DNA of 64,000 bases from Botrimarina colliarenosi (GCF_007859955.1 NZ_SJPR01000005.1:191670-255669), one strand, 5' to 3'. Shown: positions 36,125 through 45,108, counted from the stretch's first letter. Notes: generated from the sequence alone by a model not told the origin. Numbers and translations: made by a program.

Positions 36125-37135
36125 ATGAAGATTCTCGTTACCGGCGGCGCCGGATATGTTGGCTCCCACGCCGTCCGGCGGCTCGTCGCGGCGGGGCACG
36201 ACGTTTGGGTGTTCGACAACCTCGTTTACGGGCACCGGGCGTGCATCGAGGCCTTGAAGCTGCCGCCCGAGCGGTTCGTCGATGGCGAGCTGGGCGACCG
36301 GGCCCTGGTCGAAAAGACGCTGTCCGATAACGGCATCGAGGCGGTGATGCACTTCGCCGCCTACGCGTACGTCGGCGAGTCGGTCACCGACCCCGCCAAG
36401 TACTACCAGAACAACATCGTCGGCACGCTGTCGCTGCTCGACGCGATGCGGGCCGTTGGCGTGAAGACGATTGTCTTCTCAAGCACCTGCGCCACCTACG
36501 GCGAACCACGGCAGGTGCCGATCCCCGAGGATCATCCGCAAACGCCGATCAGCCCTTACGGCTACACCAAGCTGGTGATTGAGCACGCGCTGGCTGACTA
36601 CCATCACGCCTACGGCTTGAACTACGCGGCGCTGCGGTACTTCAACGCGTCGGGCGCGGCGGACGACGGATCGATCGGCGAGGACCACGACCCCGAGACC
36701 CATCTGATCCCGCTGATCCTCGACGTGGCGCTCGGCAAGCGGGAGCACATCTCCGTCTTCGGGACCGACTATCCGACGCCCGACGGGTCGTGCATCCGCG
36801 ATTATATCCACGTCGATGACCTCGCCGACGCCCACCTCGCCGCGATTGAAAAGCTGACAGCGGCGGGGGGCAAGCCGACGGCGATCCGCTGCAACCTCGG
36901 CACCGGGGTGGGCTCGAGCGTCCGCCAGGTGATCGCCGCTTGCGAGAAGGCGACCGGCAAGACGCTCAAGGTCGTCGAGGCCGACCGCCGCGAAGGAGAC
37001 CCGCCCGAGTTGGTCGCCGACCCGGCCGGCGCCGAGAGGATCCTCGGCTGGCGCGCCAAGCGACGCGACATCAACGAGACGGTCGCCTCGGCGTGGGGTT
37101 GGCACTCGACGCATCCCGATGGTTACGGTGACTAA
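36125..37135 (+). CDS. galE: UDP-glucose 4-epimerase
   Basis: Interconverts UDP-glucose and UDP-galactose for polysaccharide and lipopolysaccharide synthesis. The 336-residue length is typical. The NAD-binding GGAGYVGSHAVRRL is at the start. VMHFAAYAYVGESVTDPAKYYQNN, the SSTCATYGEP catalytic Ser/Thr region and the SPYGYTKLVIEH YxxxK motif follow. RYFNASGAADDGSIGEDHDPETHLIP and SCIRDYIHVDDLADAH complete the family. An ATG start; a palindrome separates it from the next gene. Confidence 0.96.
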   Translation: MKILVTGGAGYVGSHAVRRLVAAGHDVWVFDNLVYGHRACIEALKLPPERFVDGELGDRALVEKTLSDNGIEAVMHFAAYAYVGESVTDPAKYYQNNIVGTLSLLDAMRAVGVKTIVFSSTCATYGEPRQVPIPEDHPQTPISPYGYTKLVIEHALADYHHAYGLNYAALRYFNASGAADDGSIGEDHDPETHLIPLILDVALGKREHISVFGTDYPTPDGSCIRDYIHVDDLADAHLAAIEKLTAAGGKPTAIRCNLGTGVGSSVRQVIAACEKATGKTLKVVEADRREGDPPELVADPAGAERILGWRAKRRDINETVASAWGWHSTHPDGYGD

Positions 37136-37152
37136 GCAACCGGTTTTGCCCA

Positions 37153-37211
37153 CGAATAACACGAATGGTCGCGAATAGGATCTCTTCATTCGCGACCATT
37201 CGCGTAATTCG
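37153..37211. repeat. 24-bp-arm inverted repeat (CGAATGGTCGCGAAT family)
   Basis: The arms at 37153-37176 and 37188-37211 match at 22 of 24 positions with an 11-base loop. It overlaps the first codons of the following signal peptidase frame, whose apparent ATG lies in the left arm. Confidence 0.88.
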
Positions 37212-37713
37212 CGGGCTCTTCGCTGCCCTGCGACTTGCCATCCTGTGCGGAGCCATCATCCTGGCCGCGCAGACGTTCGTCGCGATCGGATGGCTGCGGC
37301 CTATCGTTGTGGCGGGCGACTCGATGGCGCCGACGCTTGAGCCGGGCCAACGCGTCTCGGTGCGGCGTTGGCGGGCGCCGAAGCGGTGGGATGTCGTCGT
37401 CTTGCGGTCACCGGTCGACGCCCGTGACTTATTGATCAAACGGGTCGTCGGGATGCCGGGCGAAGAGGTGTCGCTCCGCGCCGGGGGCGTCTGGATCAAC
37501 GGCCACCGCGTCGAGCCGGGGAACCGCTCCCCCGCCCGGAGCGTCTACTACGGGGCGTTTGGTTCGCCCGCCTGGCGGCTTGGCGCTGATGAATGGTTCG
37601 TCACCGGGGACAACCAGCTTGCTTCGGTCGACAGCCGCAATTGGGTCGCCCCGGCGGGCGTCCCGACGCGGCTGATCGTCGGCGTGGTGGCGGAAGGCAC
37701 AGTCCCCCCCTAG
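37165..37713 (+). CDS. lepB: Signal peptidase I, short form
   Basis: A 182-residue membrane serine protease that cleaves Sec signal peptides. A membrane segment is near residues 20-42 (LRLAILCGAIILAAQTFVAIGWL). The Ser nucleophile is in VAGDSMAPTLEPGQ and the Lys general base in LLIKRVVGMPGEEV; box E is WFVTGDNQLASVDSRNW. The only plausible ATG lies inside the palindrome at 37153-37211, so about 15 N-terminal residues (VANRISSFATIRVIRG) are repeat-encoded. The true start may be a downstream non-standard codon. It is followed by a second, much larger signal peptidase gene. Confidence 0.88.
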   Translation: MVANRISSFATIRVIRGLFAALRLAILCGAIILAAQTFVAIGWLRPIVVAGDSMAPTLEPGQRVSVRRWRAPKRWDVVVLRSPVDARDLLIKRVVGMPGEEVSLRAGGVWINGHRVEPGNRSPARSVYYGAFGSPAWRLGADEWFVTGDNQLASVDSRNWVAPAGVPTRLIVGVVAEGTVPP

Positions 37714-37821
37714 GACTGCCGGCATGGGTGGCGACCTACGTCGATCCGTGGCGAGCCGTTAGACTAAGTCGTTACCAACCGCCCCTCTCCGCATCTGTCC
37801 CCCCCAAGCTCGGGTCGCCGT

Positions 37822-39765
37822 ATGGCTACGAAGAAACGACGCGACGCCGACCGCGTCAAAACCCCCGCCGAGCTCTCTGCCGACGGGCCGACCGCCGCGC
37901 AGATCAGCCGCCGTGGGGGCCGCGAGACGGTCGACGCCCTCGTGGTGGCGTTCGTGCTAGCGTTCTTGATCCGGACCTTTGAGGCCGAGGCGTTCGTCAT
38001 CCCGACCGGGTCGATGGCGCCGACGCTGATGGGCCGTCACAAGGACGTGTTCTGCGACCAGTGCGGTGTGCGTTACAAGGTCAACAGCAGCGACGACGCG
38101 ACCGACCTCGCCCCGGTCTTGCAGCGCGAGGTGGCGTCGGGACGGATGTCGGTCCGCGATGCGCAGTCGCGACTCAAAGGGACGACCTGCGTCGCCGGCG
38201 AATGCCCGCAGTGTCGCTTCCTGATGCTGCTCGAGGACGACGTCCCCGACGCGATTCGACCCGCTTGGGCGACGACGGTCGATCAGAGCGCCGACTACAG
38301 CGGCGACCGCCTCGTTGTCAGCAAGTACGCTTACTCGTTTAGCGGACCGGAGCGGTGGGACGTCGCGGTCTTCAAGTACCCGGGCAACTCGCAGACGAAC
38401 TACATCAAGCGCGTCACCGGCCTCCCGGGTGAAGAGCTGCGCGTTTTCCAGGGGGACCTCTACCTGCGGAAGCTCGGGTCCGACGACGACTTTTCGGTGG
38501 CTCGAAAGCCGCCGAAGACCGTGTTGGCGATGCAGCAGTTTGTGCACGACTCGTTCCACGAGCCGCGATCACTGATCGACGCCGGCTGGCCCCTCGGCTG
38601 GAGCGAAAGCGAAGGCTGGAGCGTCGAGAAGCGGGCCGCCGAGGCGACGCGCGGCGCCGCGGTCTACCAGACCGCCTATCAGGGCGAGGCGCCGGCGGGA
38701 GAGACCCGCTGGCTACGCTATCATCACCGGCCGCCGACCGAGAACGTCTGGCGGAATGTGCTGGGCGACAAGCAACCGATCGAGGTGGCCCCAGAGCCCG
38801 AGCTCATCACCGACTTCACGGCCTACAACACGCGGCTCAATCTCGACCACGTGGAAGAGTTGCGGCAGCTGAGCCTCGCGCCGCGGCGGCGCCGGCCCGA
38901 CGACCTAGGGCGGCTCGGCCTGCACTGGGTGGGCGACCTGCTCCTCGAGGCGGACCTCAACGTCGAATCGGCGACGGGCGAGGTGTCGCTCGACCTGGTC
39001 GAGGCGGGCGTTCACTACGGCGTCACTTTCGACGTTGCGACCGGCGCGGCCTCGCTGTGGCGGCGGCCGTTTGAGTCGGACGAGCGAGAGGAACTCGCCA
39101 AGGTGACGACCGCGGTGCAGGGCGCCGGGTCGCACGCGGTGCGGCTGGCGAACGTCGATAACCGTCTGCTTTTGTGGGTGGACGGGGCTCTTGTTGGTGA
39201 CGGCGTCGAGTACGCCGACGAGGCGAGCGACGCCTACGGCCCCGCCGAGACGCCGCGGACCAGCGACGCCGATGAGGGAGACCTTGCCCCGGCGGGGGTC
39301 GGCGTCGCGGGCGGCAAGGTAGCCGTTGAGCGCCTGAAGCTTTCGCGTGACGGCTATTACATCGCAATGAGTTACGAGGACCCGAACATCGGATTCACGT
39401 CCGACCTGACGGTCGCTTCTTTCGAGCCCCGGTCGGGGGTTCCTTGGGTGCAGTCGCTGCTGGAACTGCCGGGGAATCCGGAGCTTTGGGGCGCCTTGGC
39501 CAAGCGGCGGCACTCCGATTTCTCGATCGACGAGGGCCAGCTCTTCGTCATGGGGGACAACAGCGGCTGGAGCCTCGACGCCCGGCTGTGGGCCGGCGGC
39601 AACGGGCGCGACATCGGCGTCCCGGGTGGGCCGTACCTCGAACGGAGCCAACTGGTCGGCAAGGCGATCTGTGTCTACTGGCCCCATGCATGGTATAGCG
39701 TCCCCTTCACGCGGCAGATGATTCCCGCGTGGCCGAATTTCGAAGACATGCGGCTGGTCCGGTAA
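37822..39765 (+). CDS. Signal peptidase I with zinc-ribbon and large beta-domain insertions
   Basis: A 647-residue S26A protease. An N-terminal membrane segment is at about 37-52 (VDALVVAFVLAFLIRTF). Catalytic Ser64 is in IPTGSMAPTL and Lys196 in TNYIKRVTGLPGEEL. Between them a CxxC pair (Cys78, Cys81) and a second pair (Cys128, Cys131) form a zinc-ribbon-like insertion. A second insertion of about 380 residues lies before box E (MGDNSGWSLDARLW, about 577-590). Its middle (about 365-515: LHWVGDLLLEADLNVESATG, HAVRLANVDNRLLLWVDGAL) looks like a concanavalin-type beta sandwich. Both catalytic residues are intact, so it should be active. A specialised substrate range is inference. Confidence 0.88.
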   Translation: MATKKRRDADRVKTPAELSADGPTAAQISRRGGRETVDALVVAFVLAFLIRTFEAEAFVIPTGSMAPTLMGRHKDVFCDQCGVRYKVNSSDDATDLAPVLQREVASGRMSVRDAQSRLKGTTCVAGECPQCRFLMLLEDDVPDAIRPAWATTVDQSADYSGDRLVVSKYAYSFSGPERWDVAVFKYPGNSQTNYIKRVTGLPGEELRVFQGDLYLRKLGSDDDFSVARKPPKTVLAMQQFVHDSFHEPRSLIDAGWPLGWSESEGWSVEKRAAEATRGAAVYQTAYQGEAPAGETRWLRYHHRPPTENVWRNVLGDKQPIEVAPEPELITDFTAYNTRLNLDHVEELRQLSLAPRRRRPDDLGRLGLHWVGDLLLEADLNVESATGEVSLDLVEAGVHYGVTFDVATGAASLWRRPFESDEREELAKVTTAVQGAGSHAVRLANVDNRLLLWVDGALVGDGVEYADEASDAYGPAETPRTSDADEGDLAPAGVGVAGGKVAVERLKLSRDGYYIAMSYEDPNIGFTSDLTVASFEPRSGVPWVQSLLELPGNPELWGALAKRRHSDFSIDEGQLFVMGDNSGWSLDARLWAGGNGRDIGVPGGPYLERSQLVGKAICVYWPHAWYSVPFTRQMIPAWPNFEDMRLVR

Positions 39766-39846
39766 GAGGAGTCAGGAGAAACGCCGGTAAGAGAGGCCGG
39801 TAAGAGAGGGAGGATCGTCGCTATCACCGCGGCGCCGCCTCACAAC

Positions 39847-39949
39847 TTCTCCCCCTCCCCCTGGTGGGGAGGGGCGAGGGGAGGGGGGCGTCTCGGGTAC
39901 TCGGGTTCCTCACGCCTCCCCGACCCTCCCCATCCAAGGGGAGGGGGAA
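39847..39949. repeat. C-rich imperfect inverted repeat
   Basis: CTCCCCCTCCCCCTGGTGGG near 39849 is answered by CCCATCCAAGGGGAGGGGGA ending near 39949. It lies between the large signal peptidase and lptB. It is another palindrome family, low in complexity. Confidence 0.6.
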
Positions 39950-40032
39950 TAAGGCATACGCGAGAGATTAGGCGAGCCGGCGACGCTAGTCGGCGGTGGG
40001 ATGACCAAAGCGAAGCAAGGAAGCACGCACTG

Positions 40033-40773
40033 ATGTCACTGCTAGAAGCGCGAGGCCTCGTCAAGTCGTACGGCCGCCGACGGGTGGTCGATGGCGTCGA
40101 GTTCGAGGTGAATCCTGGCGAGATCGTTGGTCTGCTGGGCCCCAACGGCGCCGGGAAGACGACGTCGTTCCGGATGACGTGCGGCCTAGTCGAACCCGAC
40201 GGCGGCGCCGTCAAGCTCGCCGGCAAGGACGTCACGAAGTGGCCCCTCTACCGCCGCAGCCGGGAGGGGGGCATGGGCTACCTGGCCCAGGAGTCGAGCG
40301 TCTTCCGCAAACTCTCGGTGCAAGACAACCTGCTGGGCGTCATGGAGATGCTCGGCTTCGACCGCCGCACCCGCCGCAAGCGGTGCGACGAGCTGCTCGA
40401 GCAGTTCGGCATCACTAAGCTCAAGCGGAGCCGGGCGATGAGCCTCTCCGGCGGCGAACGGCGCCGGCTCGAGATCGCCCGCTGCCTCGTCTCGAACCCC
40501 AAGATCATCCTGCTCGACGAGCCGTTCACCGGCATCGACCCGGTGACGATCGACAGCATCCAGGAGATCGTCCGCGAGCTCCGCGCGAGCGGCATCTCGA
40601 TCTTGATCACCGACCACCAGGTGCGTGAGACGCTCGAGATCACCGACCGCAGCTACGTCGTCAAATCGGGCCGCGTGCTCTGCCACGGCACGCCGCGCGA
40701 GGTGCTGGCGCATCCCGAGGCCCGCAAGCATTACTTTGGGGACGGCATCGGCCCCTCGCTGGGGGCCGCCTAG
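40033..40773 (+). CDS. lptB: Lipopolysaccharide export ABC ATPase LptB
   Basis: Powers LPS extraction from the inner membrane with LptF/G/C. The 246-residue length is typical. Walker A is GPNGAGKTT, the Q-loop LAQESSVFRKLSVQDN matches LptB, the ABC signature is LSGGERRRLEIAR, Walker B is ILLDEPFTGIDP and the switch histidine is in ILITDHQVRETL. The C-terminus RKHYFGDGI is LptB-like. lpxD and lpxI lie just downstream, supporting lipid A/LPS in this outer membrane. Confidence 0.94.
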   Translation: MSLLEARGLVKSYGRRRVVDGVEFEVNPGEIVGLLGPNGAGKTTSFRMTCGLVEPDGGAVKLAGKDVTKWPLYRRSREGGMGYLAQESSVFRKLSVQDNLLGVMEMLGFDRRTRRKRCDELLEQFGITKLKRSRAMSLSGGERRRLEIARCLVSNPKIILLDEPFTGIDPVTIDSIQEIVRELRASGISILITDHQVRETLEITDRSYVVKSGRVLCHGTPREVLAHPEARKHYFGDGIGPSLGAA

Positions 40774-40801
40774 CGCCGTGTCAAAGCGGAATCGTAGGAT
40801 C

Positions 40802-40863
40802 AGCCGATTGGGCGCTAGCCCCGGTTGAATCACCCATGAACCGTGGCTAGCGTCAAAACGGCT
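40802..40863. repeat. Imperfect inverted repeat around CGCTAGCC / GGCTAGCG
   Basis: CGCTAGCCcCGGTT (40813-40826) pairs with AACCGtGGCTAGCG (40839-40852), 13 of 14, and the outer AGCCG/CGGCT ends extend it to about 25 bases per arm. It is a diverged relative of the repeat at 22572-22641. Confidence 0.75.
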
Positions 40864-40977
40864 AAGGGAGCGAACGCCTATGTTAGCTTTGACAGAGCGC
40901 TAGCTTGCCGCCGCCGGGCCGTCGACTAAGCTGCTAGCGTTCCTGACAGCCGTCACACGACCAATTGTAGCCGCGCC

Positions 40978-41340
40978 GTGATCGACCCGATCGACACCCT
41001 TGGCGTGATTTGGTTCGTCGGGCTGTTCTTGGGCCTGCCGTTGCTCGGTTGGCTGGCGATGGTCGTCGACTACCGCGCCTATCTCCATAGCCTGAAGCGA
41101 GCGCTCGTGGTGGTGCGGACCTACCGGCTCGAAGTCCCCCTGTGGGCCTTGAGAGACCGTCCCGAGTGCCTTCGGGAGCTGGGACTGGCCCCCGATTGCA
41201 CGCGGGACGAGGTGATGGCCGCCTATCGTCAGCGGGTGAAGTTGGTGCACCCCGACCACGGCGGCGACCGCCGCCGGTTCGAGCTGTTGCAGCAACGCTT
41301 GCAGGAGGCCCTCCGGCTGGTCGAGAAACGCGACGGTTAG
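40978..41340 (+). CDS. Membrane-anchored J-domain protein
   Basis: A 120-residue protein with an N-terminal membrane segment (about 8-31, LGVIWFVGLFLGLPLLGWLAMVV) and a C-terminal J-domain. The latter is LRELGLAPDCTRDEVMAAYRQRVKLVHPDHGGDRRRFELLQQRLQEAL, with the HPD motif that stimulates DnaK ATPase. The GTG at 40978 is the likely start. It faces the cytoplasm if the anchor is N-in or N-out with a short tail. Sitting between lptB and lpxD, it may recruit DnaK to the envelope; that role is inference. Confidence 0.85.
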   Translation: MIDPIDTLGVIWFVGLFLGLPLLGWLAMVVDYRAYLHSLKRALVVVRTYRLEVPLWALRDRPECLRELGLAPDCTRDEVMAAYRQRVKLVHPDHGGDRRRFELLQQRLQEALRLVEKRDG

Positions 41341-41508
41341 CGGCGCGGCGCTTCGACCTTGCCGCGCATCGCCCTGCCGGCGTACAAACCACCGAATCCC
41401 GTCGGCCCGTGCGCTACTAAGCCGCGTTGTCGAGGGGGGTGCGGCGGTCGTGTGTTGGGACCCAGGGAGGGGTTTCGGTGCGACCGGCGACGGCCCGGAA
41501 GGAACCGC

Positions 41509-42579
41509 ATGGCTGCCACGATCACGCTGGGGGAACTCGCCGCAATGGTCGGTGGCGAGACGCACGGCGACCCCACGACCCTCATCCACAACGCCTGGCC
41601 GCCGCAAGACTGCGACGCCCACGCGATTACGCTCGTCGATTCGGCGGAGAAGCTGCCGAAACTCGAGGGCTGTCCCGCCGCCGCGTTGGTGGCGCCCCTC
41701 GACGCGACCAACCCGGGCCGGCCGGCGATCCTGGTCGCCAACGTCCACGCGGCCTTCGCCGCGATCGTAACCCACTTCCGACCCCGTCGCGAACGCCGCG
41801 TCACGGGCATTCATGCCACCGCGGTGGTGCCCCCTTCGACGCATCTCGGCAGCGAGGTCTCGATCGGAGCGGGCGCCGTGATTGGCGAGGATGTTGTGCT
41901 CGGCGACCGCGTCACCATCGGCGCCAATGCGGTGATCGGGGACGACTGCCGCGTCGGCGCCGGGACCCTGGTTGGCACGCGGGTCACGCTCTACGAAGGA
42001 ACGCTCGTCGGCGAGCGTTGCCGCCTGCACAGCGGCGTCGTCCTCGGAGCCGATGGCTTTGGCTACCGACAAGTCGAAGGCCGACATATTCCGGTGCCCC
42101 AGCTCGGCTCGGTCGAGATTGGCGACGATGTTGAGATCGGCGCCAACACGACGATCGATCGCGGCGTTTATGGCCCGACTAAAATCGGCGACGGCACCAA
42201 AATCGACAACCTCGTACAGATCGGGCACAACTGCCGGATCGGCCGCCACAACCTGCTCTGCTCGCAAGTCGGCATCGCCGGCAGCACCTCGACGGGCGAC
42301 TACGTGGTGATGGCCGGCCAGGTGGGTGTCCGCGACCACGTCCACATCGGCGACGGGGCGATCCTCTCGGCAATGGCCGGCGTGTCGAACGACGTGCCGG
42401 CTGGCGAGATCATGCTCGGCGCTCCCGCGACGCCGCTGCGTGAACAGAAACTCAAGTTCGCCGCGATCGCCAAACTGCCGCAGCTCCGCAAGGAGTTCCG
42501 CGAGCTCCGCCGCGAAGTGACCGAGTTGCAAAAGCGCCTCGCCGAGCGTCCCAACAGCTCGCTCGACCGCGCCGCTTGA
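41509..42579 (+). CDS. lpxD: UDP-3-O-acylglucosamine N-acyltransferase LpxD
   Basis: Adds the second acyl chain in lipid A synthesis. The ATG at 41509 follows GGAAGGA about 5 bases upstream; an in-frame extension to 41359 is not family-like. The 356-residue length is typical. The N-terminal uridine-binding domain ([19 protein letters not shown]) is followed by hexapeptide repeats ([20 protein letters not shown]). [21 protein letters not shown] and [21 protein letters not shown] carry the catalytic His region. A coiled C-terminal helix ends the protein. Confidence 0.96.
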   Translation: MAATITLGELAAMVGGETHGDPTTLIHNAWPPQDCDAHAITLVDSAEKLPKLEGCPAAALVAPLDATNPGRPAILVANVHAAFAAIVTHFRPRRERRVTGIHATAVVPPSTHLGSEVSIGAGAVIGEDVVLGDRVTIGANAVIGDDCRVGAGTLVGTRVTLYEGTLVGERCRLHSGVVLGADGFGYRQVEGRHIPVPQLGSVEIGDDVEIGANTTIDRGVYGPTKIGDGTKIDNLVQIGHNCRIGRHNLLCSQVGIAGSTSTGDYVVMAGQVGVRDHVHIGDGAILSAMAGVSNDVPAGEIMLGAPATPLREQKLKFAAIAKLPQLRKEFRELRREVTELQKRLAERPNSSLDRAA

Positions 42580-42597
42580 TAACAATAGCCACCAAGA

Positions 42598-42686
42598 CTG
42601 TGGGAGGCGTCTCCCGACGCCGATTCCGTACGCCAAGCCGTTTTGGAATGGAAGCCGTAGTCGGCGTCAGGAGACGCCTCCCACAG
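42598..42686. repeat. 26-bp-arm inverted repeat (GTGGGAGGCGTCTCC family)
   Basis: The arms at 42598-42623 and 42661-42686 match at 25 of 26 positions with a 37-base loop. It fills nearly the whole gap between lpxD and lpxI. Confidence 0.9.
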
Positions 42687-42702
42687 AAGCGATTCCGACC
42701 CG

Positions 42703-43575
42703 ATGAATCCCCGAGCTGACGATCGACCGGCGGTGGGCGTGCTCGCGGCATGGGGGCGTTTGCCGATCGTCGTCTCCGAAGCGATGCGTGGCGCCGGCTA
42801 CCGCGTCGTTTGCCTTGGCGTGCGTGACCACGCCGTCCGTGCCGACTACGACGGGATCGCCGACGCGTTCCATTGGATCGGTCCCAGCCAGCTCGGCGCC
42901 GCTATTCGGTTGTTCCGCCGGCACGGCGTCGATCGCGCGACGATGGCGGGCAAGTTCCACAAGGTGCGGCTCTATCAACCCGGGGCGTGGCTACGTTACG
43001 CCCCCGACTTGACGGGTCTCCGGGCGTTTTACTCCCATTTTGTTGGCCACTCGGGCGACCGAAAGGACGACACCCTGCTCGGAAAAATCGTCGAAGTGTT
43101 TGCCGACGGAGGAATCACGATGGAGCCCGCCACCGACTTTGCGCCCGAGCTGCTGGTCCCGGAGGGACTCGTCGCCGGCAAGCCGCTAACAGCCGCGTTG
43201 CAGGCCGACGTCGATTTCGGCTGGGCGCTCGCGCGGGAGATGGGCCGGCTTGATGTCGGGCAGAGCGTCTGCGTCAAAGGCCGGGCGGCCTTGGCGATCG
43301 AGGCGATCGAGGGGACCGACCTCTGCATCCAACGGGCCGGTGAGCTCTGCCCCGGCGGCGGGTTTACAGTCGTCAAGGTCGCGAAACCCCAGCAAGACAT
43401 GCGATTCGACGTGCCGACCGTCGGCGTCCAAACGCTCCAGACGATGCAGCAGGCCGGGGGCCGGGTCCTGGCGATCGAGGCCGACCGGACGATCCTGCTC
43501 GATGCCGATGAGTTTCGCACCTACGCCACGCGGAACGGCCTGACCGTCGTCGCTCAGCGGCCGACAGCCGACTAA
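42703..43575 (+). CDS. lpxI: UDP-2,3-diacylglucosamine diphosphatase LpxI
   Basis: Hydrolyses UDP-2,3-diacylglucosamine to lipid X in lipid A synthesis, replacing LpxH in many non-enteric bacteria. The 290-residue length is typical. VGVLAAWGRLPIVVSEAMRGAGYRV is the N-terminal signature. The C-terminal LpxI domain contains DVGQSVCVKGRAALAIEAIEGTD, VKVAKPQQDMRFDVPTVGVQTLQ and ILLDADEF. It follows lpxD, separated only by a palindrome. Confidence 0.94.
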   Translation: MNPRADDRPAVGVLAAWGRLPIVVSEAMRGAGYRVVCLGVRDHAVRADYDGIADAFHWIGPSQLGAAIRLFRRHGVDRATMAGKFHKVRLYQPGAWLRYAPDLTGLRAFYSHFVGHSGDRKDDTLLGKIVEVFADGGITMEPATDFAPELLVPEGLVAGKPLTAALQADVDFGWALAREMGRLDVGQSVCVKGRAALAIEAIEGTDLCIQRAGELCPGGGFTVVKVAKPQQDMRFDVPTVGVQTLQTMQQAGGRVLAIEADRTILLDADEFRTYATRNGLTVVAQRPTAD

Positions 43576-44130
43576 TGCGGCGTCCCAGGGGGTGTTTCAC
43601 CCTACGTGCCGGCCCCTCGGCCCTCGTTACGGGCCGATCGGCGCCCCCCCGGGCCGCTGTAAACCCTTCAACAGGAAGGGGTTGGCGTCGCGTTCGGTGC
43701 GTATTCAATACAACCGGCGCGACCCGCTAGCACCCCGCCGCCCGGTTGCAATTACTAAGCGGAATTGTTGTGGAAATCGGTAGGGCCAATTAGGATGCGA
43801 GCTAGGAGCAGAGCGATTCAAGTCACGGGCGGTCCGTGGCGCCTCCTTGAGTCCGGCCGTCGAGGCAACGACCGGGCAACAACTTTGCAGCTTATTGGAG
43901 TGCTCGTGACCCGCTGAAAACGTTTCCCCTTTCTTTCGCTCGCCCCGGAAATGGTGCGTCGGCAGTAAGAACCGAGAAACGAATGCCGACCACCTCTGTC
44001 CTCAGGGGTAATGGCCACGACGACACTCCCCGAGGGCGGATGCGATTCCGCCGTAATCGGCCGCAGGTGGACTCTCTCAGGCTTTCGGGCCCGACAGACC
44101 CCCCTCTGGCGACGGGGCAGAGAAACCGGC
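43576..44130. other. Upstream region of the sigma-54 activator gene
   Basis: About 555 bases. It starts with a small perfect palindrome GGGTG-TTT-CACCC at 43590-43602. The section near 43735-43800 is AT-richer and may carry the activator's own promoter. In-frame codons upstream of 44131 exist but look non-coding. No gene supported. Confidence 0.45.
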
Positions 44131-45108
44131 ATGCCGACAACGGCGCCCACCTTATCGAATCGTTCTCTCGAGAACCTCGCCGAACGTCCCGCAACGGACG
44201 TCGATGCCTGGGTTCTTGGCAGTAGCCCCCGTGTCCGGCAGATCGCCCGGCACGCCGAGAAGGCTGCTGAAGTCCAGTGCACCGTTCTGGTGACGGGCGA
44301 AACCGGCACCGGCAAAGAGCTGTGGGCCAAGTCGCTTCACCAACTCAGCCCGCGGGCCAACCGCCCGTTTGTCCCCGTTAACTGCGCGGCCCTGACCGCG
44401 ACGCTGGCCGAGAGCCAGCTCTTCGGCCACGAGAAAGGCGCCTTCACCGGCGCCGCCGGCCGCAGCCTGGGCGTGTTTCGCGCCGCCGAGGGAGGCGTCG
44501 TCTTCCTCGACGAGGTCGGCGAGATGCCCCTCGAACTACAGCCCAAGTTGCTCCGCGTCCTCCAGGAGGGCGAAGTCACGCCGGTCGGGTCGTCCCGCCC
44601 CGAGAAGATCGACGTCCAAGTGGTGGCCGCCACCAACCGCGACCTGGAGGTCGAGGTCGCCGAAGGCCGATTCCGCGAGGACCTCTACTACCGCCTCAAT
44701 ATGGTGGAATTGCGGGTCCCTGCTTTGAGGGATCGGGCGGAAGACATTCCCCGTTTCGTTGAGTTCTTCTCCGAGCGGTTTGCCGGCAAGTACAACCGGC
44801 CCCGCTGGCGGCCCTCCGCTGAGCGGATCCAAGAGTTCTGCGAGTTCCCCTGGCCCGGCAACTTGCGGCAACTGTCGCACGTCGTCGAGCAAGGCTACGT
44901 GCTCGACTGCGAGCCGTCGCTGCCCGTCGCCCGCAGCACCGGCTTGGCCTCGTCGCAGCTACCCTGCACGAATCTCGACAAGCTGCGTTCGATGGCGGTT
45001 CGACAGGCGCTGAACGCTACGGGCGGACACAAAGGCCGTGCGGCGAAGCTGCTTGGCGTTCACGCCAATACCATGACGCGGCTGCTGGCGCAACTCGACG
45101 ACGAGTGA
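44131..45108 (+). CDS. Sigma-54-dependent transcriptional activator without receiver domain
   Basis: A 325-residue bacterial enhancer-binding protein. The AAA+ domain begins near residue 27 (VLGSSPRVRQIARHAEKAAE). Walker A is VTGETGTGKELWAKSLH, the sigma-54-contacting loop is HEKGAFTGAAGRSLGVF and Walker B is GGVVFLDEVGEMPLELQPKLL; the R-finger region VPALRDRAEDIP follows. A Fis-type HTH closes it (NLDKLRSMAVRQALNATGGHKGRAAKLLGVHANTMTRLLAQ). There is almost no N-terminal sensory domain. ATG 44131 is chosen as the shortest start giving an intact AAA+ domain. It is followed by a terminator and a sigma-54-type promoter. Confidence 0.92.
   Translation: MPTTAPTLSNRSLENLAERPATDVDAWVLGSSPRVRQIARHAEKAAEVQCTVLVTGETGTGKELWAKSLHQLSPRANRPFVPVNCAALTATLAESQLFGHEKGAFTGAAGRSLGVFRAAEGGVVFLDEVGEMPLELQPKLLRVLQEGEVTPVGSSRPEKIDVQVVAATNRDLEVEVAEGRFREDLYYRLNMVELRVPALRDRAEDIPRFVEFFSERFAGKYNRPRWRPSAERIQEFCEFPWPGNLRQLSHVVEQGYVLDCEPSLPVARSTGLASSQLPCTNLDKLRSMAVRQALNATGGHKGRAAKLLGVHANTMTRLLAQLDDE

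Noticed and set aside
40900..42636. A 578-codon minus-strand open frame across the J-domain gene and lpxD
   Set aside because: Spans two recognised plus-strand genes and has no domain; an artefact of third-position GC.
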